NCBI GenBank assembly: GCA_038234975.1
Contig: JBBSUK010000061.1
Location: forward strand, 1-19,918
From: Schlegelella_A sp038234975
GTDB lineage: Bacteria > Pseudomonadota > Gammaproteobacteria > Burkholderiales > Burkholderiaceae_C
Direction: 5' to 3'
Length of the DNA stretch: 19,918 nucleotides
Below are positions 14,643 to 19,918 of the stretch, piece by piece. A model generated the notes under the pieces. That model did no database searches and had not been told where the DNA came from. It saw only the letters and a list, made by a program, of their open reading frames with translations. Each line of letters starts with the position of its first letter. Within the stretch, counting starts at the first letter, position 1. The position numbers and the translations under genes are program-made.

Positions 14643-16031
14643 ATGAAGTTCGCCGCTCTCTCGCTCGTGCTCGCCGTGTGCCTCGCCGCGGGCGGATGCT
14701 CGACGGCGCGACCGTGGATCAACGAGCCGCTGCGCGGGCCGCTGATGCCCGACGCGCGGTCGGTGGCCAACCGTGATCCCAGCGCCCTGTTCGCCGTCAC
14801 GCTTTCCGGCGGTGGCGCGCGGGCCGCGGCGTTCGGCTACGGCGTGCTGCAGGAGCTGCGCGACACGCCGTGCTGCTGGAACGACCGCACCGGCAACGTG
14901 CTCGATGCGATGGACATCGTCAGCGGCGTCTCGGGCGGCAGCATCGTCGCTGCCTACTTCGCCGCCTTCGGATCGACCGGGCTCGACCGGTTCGATGCCG
15001 ACTTCCTGCGCCAGGACTTCCAGGACGGCCTGCTGGCGCAGCTCGCGCGGCCGGCCAACCTCTACCAGCTCACGTCGCCCTGGATCGGCCGCAGCCAGCT
15101 GCTCGAGCGCCGGCTCGCGACGCTCTACCGAGGCACGACGTTCGGCGACATCGCCCGGCGGCCGCGCCATCCGCAGCTCGTCGTCACCGCCACCGACATG
15201 TCGCTCGGTGAAGGCTTCGACTTCACGTCAGAGCAGTTCGAGCTGATCTGCTCCGACCTGGCTTCGGTGCCGCTGTCGCTCGCCGTCGCCGCATCTTCCG
15301 CGGTGCCGCTGTTGCTCACGCCGGTGACGCTGCGCAACTACCGTGGCGAGTGCCCGCTGCCCGTCGAGGTCGAAACGGCGGCGCCGGCCAGCGACGACGG
15401 CGGGTTTCGCGCCCGCCTGTTTCGCGCCCAGGCGCGCTCCTACCTCGACGCTGCGGCGCGGCCCTACATCCACCTCGTCGACGGTGGCCTCGCCGACAAC
15501 CTCGGTGTTCGCCGCCTGCTCGACCGGGCGCTCGCCGGCGGCGGCGTCGGCGCGGCGTTCTCGGAGGTGGCCGTTGCGCCGGGCAGCGTCAAGCGGGTCG
15601 TCGTCGTCGTCGTCAACGCCGAGCGCGACCCGGCGCGCCGCATCGACGAGAGCGATCGCGTGCCGACGACGACGGAGGTGGTCGACGCGCTGCTGTTCGG
15701 TGCCGGTGCGCGGGCCACCGGCGAGACGCAGGAGTTCCTCGTCGACGTCGCGCGGCGCTGGCGAGACGACATCAAGGGCGACCGCACCGCCCGCTTTCGC
15801 GCCTTTGCGCCGGATGCCGAGATCTTCCTGATCCAGGTCAACCTCCGCGACGCGCCGCAGGGCGAGGCGCGGCGCAGGCTGCTGCAGGTGCCGACGGCCT
15901 TCTCCATCCGGGCCGACGAGGTTTCGGGCCTGGTCGCGGCCGGCCGCGCGGTGCTGCGCGCGTCGAAGGAGTTCCAGGCGCTCAGACGCTCGCTCGGCAT
16001 CGCGTCGCCGGTCGTCGAGCCGAGCCGCTAG
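14643..16031 (+). CDS. Patatin-like phospholipase, predicted lipoprotein
   Basis: A 462-residue protein with a lipoprotein signal (LAAGGC, Cys19 as the acylated residue), so it is probably anchored in the outer or inner membrane facing the periplasm. The patatin domain has all catalytic elements: SGGGARA at 55-61 (oxyanion hole), G95-V-S97-G-G (nucleophile Ser97) and VDGG at 279-282 (Asp280 of the Ser-Asp dyad). Patatins cleave acyl esters of phospholipids or other lipids. The C-terminal third (from about residue 300) includes a six-valine strand encoded by six GTC codons. The gene begins 13 bp after the hydrolase stop with CCAGG before the ATG, implying co-transcription. It converges with modA, only 16 bp apart. 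Confidence 0.9.
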   Translation: MKFAALSLVLAVCLAAGGCSTARPWINEPLRGPLMPDARSVANRDPSALFAVTLSGGGARAAAFGYGVLQELRDTPCCWNDRTGNVLDAMDIVSGVSGGSIVAAYFAAFGSTGLDRFDADFLRQDFQDGLLAQLARPANLYQLTSPWIGRSQLLERRLATLYRGTTFGDIARRPRHPQLVVTATDMSLGEGFDFTSEQFELICSDLASVPLSLAVAASSAVPLLLTPVTLRNYRGECPLPVEVETAAPASDDGGFRARLFRAQARSYLDAAARPYIHLVDGGLADNLGVRRLLDRALAGGGVGAAFSEVAVAPGSVKRVVVVVVNAERDPARRIDESDRVPTTTEVVDALLFGAGARATGETQEFLVDVARRWRDDIKGDRTARFRAFAPDAEIFLIQVNLRDAPQGEARRRLLQVPTAFSIRADEVSGLVAAGRAVLRASKEFQALRRSLGIASPVVEPSR

Positions 16032-16047
16032 CCTTCATCGCGCAACG

Positions 16048-16821
16048 TCACGGCTTGTCGAACCCGTACCGGCCGAGGATCGCCCGGGTCGATGGCGATG
16101 CGATGAACGAGACGAAGGCCTGTGCCGCTTCGCCTTCGCTGCTCGCCTCCACCACCGCGACCGGATAGCGCAACGGCGTCGTCGTCGGCACGGTGAAGGC
16201 GACCTTGACCTTGTCGGGCATCGACGCCGCGTCGGTCGCATAGACGAAACCGGCATCGACCTCGCCGCGTGCCACGTAGTCGAGCACCTGGCGAACCGAC
16301 TGCGCGCCGATCAGTTTCGGCGCGACGGCACTCCACAGTCGCGCCTGCTCGAGCGCGCCGTTCGCGTAACGACCGGCCGGCACGCTGGCGGGCGTTCCGG
16401 CGGCGACCCTGGCGTAGGCGGGGCCGGCCAGCTCGGCGAGCGAACCTGGCGATCGGGCGGCGTCGCGCGGGACGACGACGACCAGTGCGTTGCGGGCGAA
16501 GTCGAGCCGGGTTCCCGCCTTCACGAGCCGTTGCCGCTCGGCGTCGTTCATCGTCTCCTCGTCGGCGCTCGCGAACACGTCGACGGGCGCCCCCCGGGCG
16601 ATCTGCTGCAGCAGCGCCCCGGAAGACGCGAAGTTCAGCCGTACCTGCGTTCCGGGATGGGCCTTCTCGAACGCGGCGGCCACGTCACGGAACGCGTTGG
16701 TGAGGCTCGCCGCGGCTGACACGATGAGCTCGGCCGCGTTCGCGAAGCCGGTCGCACCGGCGAAGGCGAGGGCACAGAGCGCGCGTGCGGCACGAACCCG
16801 GGCAGCGCGGGCAGTGGGCAT
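16048..16821 (-). CDS. modA: Molybdate ABC transporter substrate-binding protein ModA
   Basis: A 257-residue periplasmic molybdate-binding protein of standard length. Residues 1-29 form a signal peptide (ANA-AEL). Ligand-binding segments of the family are visible: SAAASLTNAF and FASSGALLQQ (oxyanion-binding serines), GAPVDVFASADE, GTPASVPAGRYA and DAGFVYATDA (Tyr of the pocket). ModA hands molybdate to ModBC. Neither modB nor modC is in the window; the neighbouring downstream gene is a convergent patatin and the upstream one an aldo/keto reductase. ATG 16821 is chosen because the signal peptide begins there; open frame extends to 16896 but crosses the ModE-like box. Regulation by ModE and molybdate is strongly suggested by that box. 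Tungstate binding is possible too. Confidence 0.93.
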   Translation of the reverse strand: MPTARAARVRAARALCALAFAGATGFANAAELIVSAAASLTNAFRDVAAAFEKAHPGTQVRLNFASSGALLQQIARGAPVDVFASADEETMNDAERQRLVKAGTRLDFARNALVVVVPRDAARSPGSLAELAGPAYARVAAGTPASVPAGRYANGALEQARLWSAVAPKLIGAQSVRQVLDYVARGEVDAGFVYATDAASMPDKVKVAFTVPTTTPLRYPVAVVEASSEGEAAQAFVSFIASPSTRAILGRYGFDKP

Positions 16822-16857
16822 GGCGGCATCGGTGCAGGGCACTGCGCGCCACCTTAG

Positions 16858-16881
16858 CGCTATATCCGCTCGAACACAACG
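16858..16881 (-). promoter_or_regulatory. ModE-type operator overlapping the modA promoter
   Basis: On the plus strand the halves are CGCTATAT (16858-16865) and ACACAACG (16874-16881), separated by exactly 8 nt. The E. coli modA operator, as I recall it, has halves CGTTATAT and ACATAACG with an 8-nt spacer, so each half differs at one base. On the minus strand a plausible promoter TTGTGT-N17-TAAGGT (16879-16851) overlaps the box, 30 bp before the modA start. This fits molybdate-ModE repression. AT-rich TATAT is very unusual in this GC-rich region, which adds weight. Confidence 0.7.
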
Positions 16882-16896
16882 CTCGCGCCCGTGCAC

Positions 16897-17907
16897 TCAG
16901 CGTGGTGCGTCGCCTTTCCGGTACTCCGCGGTGAGCTCGTCGAGCTTCGCCTTGAGCGCCGGGTCGAGCGTGAGCGAGGCGGCGGCGATGGTCGCGTCGA
17001 GCTGCCCGGGCCTGCTCGCGCCGAGGATGGGCGCGGTGATCGCGGGGTTGGCCATGACCCACGCGACGGCAAGCGTCGTCAGCTCGAGGCCGGCCTCGTC
17101 GGCGACGTTGCGCAACGCGGCGACCGTCTCGAACGAGCGATCGTTCCAGTAGCGGTCCTGGTACATCTTCCCGGCGGTGCCGAGCGTGAAACGCGAGTCG
17201 GCCTCGGGGGCGCCGCCGCGCGCGTACTTGCCGGTGAGCAGGCCGCCGGCGAGCGGGTTGTAGGGGATGACGGCGAGCCCGGCCTCGTCGGCCAGCGGCA
17301 GCAGCTCGCGCTCGATCTCGCGAAACAGGAGGCTGTAGCGCGGCTGCACGCTGACGAAGGACGCCAGGCCCTTCAGCTCGCTTCGACCGAGCGCGCGGGC
17401 CAGGCGCCACGCCATGAAGTTCGACACGCCGACGTAGCGGGCACGGCCGGAACGCACGATCGTGTCGAGCGCTTCGAGCGTCTCGTCCAGCGGGGTCGCG
17501 CGATCGTCGAAATGGAGCTGGTAGAGGTCGACGTGGTCGGTCTGCAGGCGCTCGAGCGAGCGGTCGATGGCATCGAGCAGGTGCTTGCGCGATGCGCCCT
17601 GGTCCCAGTCGCGCGGGCCGACCTTGCCGACCGCCTTCGTCGCCAGCACGACCTCGCGCCGTGCGCCGGCGCCACGCGCCCTGAGCCAGCGGCCGATGAT
17701 CGTCTCGGTCCCGCCCGCGGTCTCCGGCGTGCCACCGAGCGGGTAGACGTCGGCGGTGTCGATGAAGTCGATGCCTGCCTCGACGGCGTGGTCGAGGATC
17801 GCGAACGACGTCGGCTCGTCGGTCTGCAGGCCGAACGTCATCGTGCCGAGGCACAGTCGGGACACCGTCAGGCCGGTCCGGCCGAGGCGGGTTCTGGGAA
17901 TGGTCAT
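16897..17907 (-). CDS. Aldo/keto reductase
   Basis: A 336-residue (alpha/beta)8-barrel NADPH-dependent reductase. The catalytic tetrad is complete and in the usual positions: Asp50 and Tyr55 (FIDTADVYPLGG), Lys91 (VLATKAVGK) and His132 (DLYQLHFDD). SVQPRYSLLFREIE and the late ILGASRPGQLD match the cofactor-binding parts of the general AKR family (tas/YajO/YhdN-like). It would reduce aldehydes or ketones in the cytoplasm. ATG 17907 is preceded by GGAG at a suitable distance and gives the standard opening (RTRLGRTGLTVSRLCLGTM). It lies upstream of modA on the same strand, but the 75-bp gap contains modA's own promoter and ModE-like box, so the two are probably separately controlled. The substrate is unknown. 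Confidence 0.93.
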   Translation of the reverse strand: MTIPRTRLGRTGLTVSRLCLGTMTFGLQTDEPTSFAILDHAVEAGIDFIDTADVYPLGGTPETAGGTETIIGRWLRARGAGARREVVLATKAVGKVGPRDWDQGASRKHLLDAIDRSLERLQTDHVDLYQLHFDDRATPLDETLEALDTIVRSGRARYVGVSNFMAWRLARALGRSELKGLASFVSVQPRYSLLFREIERELLPLADEAGLAVIPYNPLAGGLLTGKYARGGAPEADSRFTLGTAGKMYQDRYWNDRSFETVAALRNVADEAGLELTTLAVAWVMANPAITAPILGASRPGQLDATIAAASLTLDPALKAKLDELTAEYRKGDAPR

Positions 17908-18019
17908 GGTGTCAGGCTCCGCAAGTCGATGCCGAGTGTGCATCAGCGCCAGGCGCAGACGCTCCGCGGGCATCGCGTTTGCCGGGATGGTCGACGCCGC
18001 AGCCACCAGGAAGCCAGAC

Positions 18020-18406
18020 ATGACCCAGCCCATCGTCGTCGCCGCATTCGAGGATGCGGCTGCAGCCGGCCGCGCCGCGGATCGGCTTCGGTCGAGCGGA
18101 ACGCCCGATGCGGACGTGACGCTGCACCGCGATACGCCCGACGCTGCCAACACCACCGCCGTGAACACCGACGAGATGCTGACCGGCGGCCTCGTGGCAT
18201 CGTTCGGCCACCTGCTCGACGGACTCATGGCGACGTCGCCGCCGACCGGCGATGTCGCGACCTACCGCGACCTCGTCCGCCGTGAAGGCACGTTGCTGAC
18301 GGTCAAGGTGGCGAGCGCCGCGGCAGGCCAGGACGTGAAGGCGATCCTCGAAGCGGCGGGTGCGCAGCGCATCGCCGTGCTGCCGCAGCCGGGCCTCGAT
18401 CGCTAG
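18020..18406 (+). CDS. Small uncharacterised protein, possibly stress-protein-like
   Basis: A 128-residue soluble protein with no signal peptide. The opening QPIVVAAFEDAAAAGRAADRLRSSG resembles the start of YflT/general-stress-protein-17M-type domains (strand, then a helix 'aa..a...L...G'). The end VKVASAAAGQDVKAILEAAGAQRI again gives a strand-helix unit, so a ferredoxin-like fold is likely. The centre (ASFGHLLDGLMATSPPTGDVATYRD) is typical of stress proteins whose loop is followed by an acidic YRD. The resemblance is general and I do not claim a function. AGGAAG at 18008-18013, 6 nt before ATG 18020, decides the start over an upstream in-frame ATG at 17987. It is divergent from the aldo/keto reductase. 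Confidence 0.7.
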   Translation: MTQPIVVAAFEDAAAAGRAADRLRSSGTPDADVTLHRDTPDAANTTAVNTDEMLTGGLVASFGHLLDGLMATSPPTGDVATYRDLVRREGTLLTVKVASAAAGQDVKAILEAAGAQRIAVLPQPGLDR

Positions 18407-18435
18407 CGGCGACGGCACCGCGACATCGATCGGGC

Positions 18436-18684
18436 TCAGTCGACCGCGACGTCGACGCGCAGCAGGTCTTCGGCGACGCGCTCGGGCGATTTCGCCCTCA
18501 CGTCTTCGATGAGCGAGAGTTCGTGCGAGAGGTCGAGCGCCTGCTCGGCGGTGAGCCGCGGGTTCAGGCTGACGAGGCGGCGCGAGCAGCGCGCGCACCA
18601 GTCGAGCGGGGAGCGGACGTACTCGGCGCCGTCCTGGCTCCAGCGTGAAGGTCGGGTCTCGGTTCGATCGAAGGCGAGCTGCAT
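18436..18684 (-). CDS. Small CxxC protein of unknown function
   Basis: An 82-residue protein that I do not recognise. A C-x-x-C pair (DWCARCSRRL, Cys30 and Cys33) sits in the middle. The C-terminal half (LTAEQALDLSHELSLIEDVR, then SPERVAEDLL) is predicted helical with mixed charge. With only two cysteines it could bind metal as a dimer or be redox-active. Its ATG at 18684 has CAGGAG about 10 nt upstream on the minus strand. Codon use is normal for the region. It lies between the kinase gene upstream on the same strand and a convergent small gene. Support is the ribosome-binding site, the lack of any better frame and protein-like composition. Confidence 0.55.
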   Translation of the reverse strand: MQLAFDRTETRPSRWSQDGAEYVRSPLDWCARCSRRLVSLNPRLTAEQALDLSHELSLIEDVRAKSPERVAEDLLRVDVAVD

Positions 18685-18740
18685 GGCGGTCGGTCTCCTG
18701 GACGCGAAGGTGCGAAGACGGGCTCCGCGATGCCACCAGT

Positions 18741-18762
18741 GTTGCGCGTCGGCTCGCGCAAC
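18741..18762. repeat. Perfect inverted repeat upstream of the CxxC gene
   Basis: GTTGCGCG (18741-18748) and CGCGCAAC (18755-18762) are perfect 8-bp arms with a 6-nt loop, in the 151-bp gap between the kinase stop and the CxxC gene start. It may be an operator for the small gene or a transcript-end hairpin of the kinase. Confidence 0.4.
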
Positions 18763-18812
18763 TCCACCGCCGCGGCGACCGTCGGTCGTGCGCGACCTGC
18801 AACATTCGATCG

Positions 18813-18825
18813 CCCCGTGACGGGG
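18813..18825 (-). terminator. Short palindrome after the kinase gene
   Basis: CCCCGT and ACGGGG flank one G, a perfect 13-bp dyad 10 bp beyond the kinase stop on the minus strand. As RNA it would form a 5-bp stem with a 3-nt loop. No T-tract follows, so this is a weak terminator candidate. Confidence 0.35.
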
Positions 18826-18835
18826 TCGACGCGCT

Positions 18836-19918
<1,083 letters not shown>

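Noticed and set aside
15597..15614. Six consecutive GTC codons in the patatin gene as a phase-variable repeat
   Set aside because: A trinucleotide repeat only changes the length of a valine strand in frame, and such runs are expected in this composition.

Overview
The window reads as a piece of a very GC-rich proteobacterial chromosome, most likely a betaproteobacterium of the Burkholderiales (Rubrivivax/Leptothrix/Methylibium-like). This is inferred from the uniformly high GC, the strong third-position GC bias, the LysR and Rieske-oxygenase gene types, an HDOD protein and a ligase-associated Lhr-type helicase. No 16S or other phylogenetic marker is present, so the placement is tentative. Genes are tightly packed; the longest gene-free stretch is about 230 bp. 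I see no tRNA, rRNA, CRISPR array, insertion sequence or attachment site.

Layout. (1) 2-298 is the C-terminal end of an ATP-dependent DNA ligase, followed by two stacked GC-rich hairpins. (2) 361-5461 looks like a small catabolic island. A good sigma70-type promoter precedes a class II aldolase/adducin-family protein that overlaps by 4 bp a branched-chain-amino-acid-type periplasmic binding protein. A convergent LysR regulator follows, transcribed divergently from a VanA-like Rieske oxygenase and its VanB-like reductase. (3) 5549-6616 (-) is a Rhizobium-etli-type (Asparaginase_II) L-asparaginase. (4) 6681-11363 (+) is a compact run: a DUF429 RNase-H-fold protein, a CPA1-type cation:proton antiporter, and a ligase-associated DEXH (Lhr-like) helicase whose GTG start overlaps the antiporter stop. 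(5) 11430-12095 is a secreted protein made of two copies of one Cys-containing domain. (6) 12194-13380 (-) is a membrane-anchored HDOD-domain protein interrupted by an apparent one-base frameshift. (7) 13610-16031 (+) is a pair of predicted serine hydrolases: an alpha/beta-hydrolase-like protein and a patatin-like lipoprotein. (8) 16048-16821 (-) is a solitary ModA preceded by a convincing ModE-type operator, with an aldo/keto reductase upstream of it at 16897-17907 (-). (9) 18020-18406 (+) and 18436-18684 (-) are two small uncharacterised proteins. (10) 18836-19918 (-) is a receiver-histidine kinase cut by the window edge.

How the parts relate. The ligase and the Lhr-type helicase belong to a known DNA-damage module (exonuclease, ligase, helicase, PdeM phosphoesterase) usually encoded contiguously. 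Here about 8.6 kb of unrelated genes separate them and no PdeM follows the helicase. The aldolase/binding-protein pair and the oxygenase/reductase pair flank one LysR gene. Dyads built from the same TGTTC/GAACA half-site lie in front of both transcription units, suggesting one regulon for uptake and breakdown of an aromatic, possibly methoxylated, acid. That assignment is inference. The most specific regulatory finding is the ModE-like box in front of the orphan modA.
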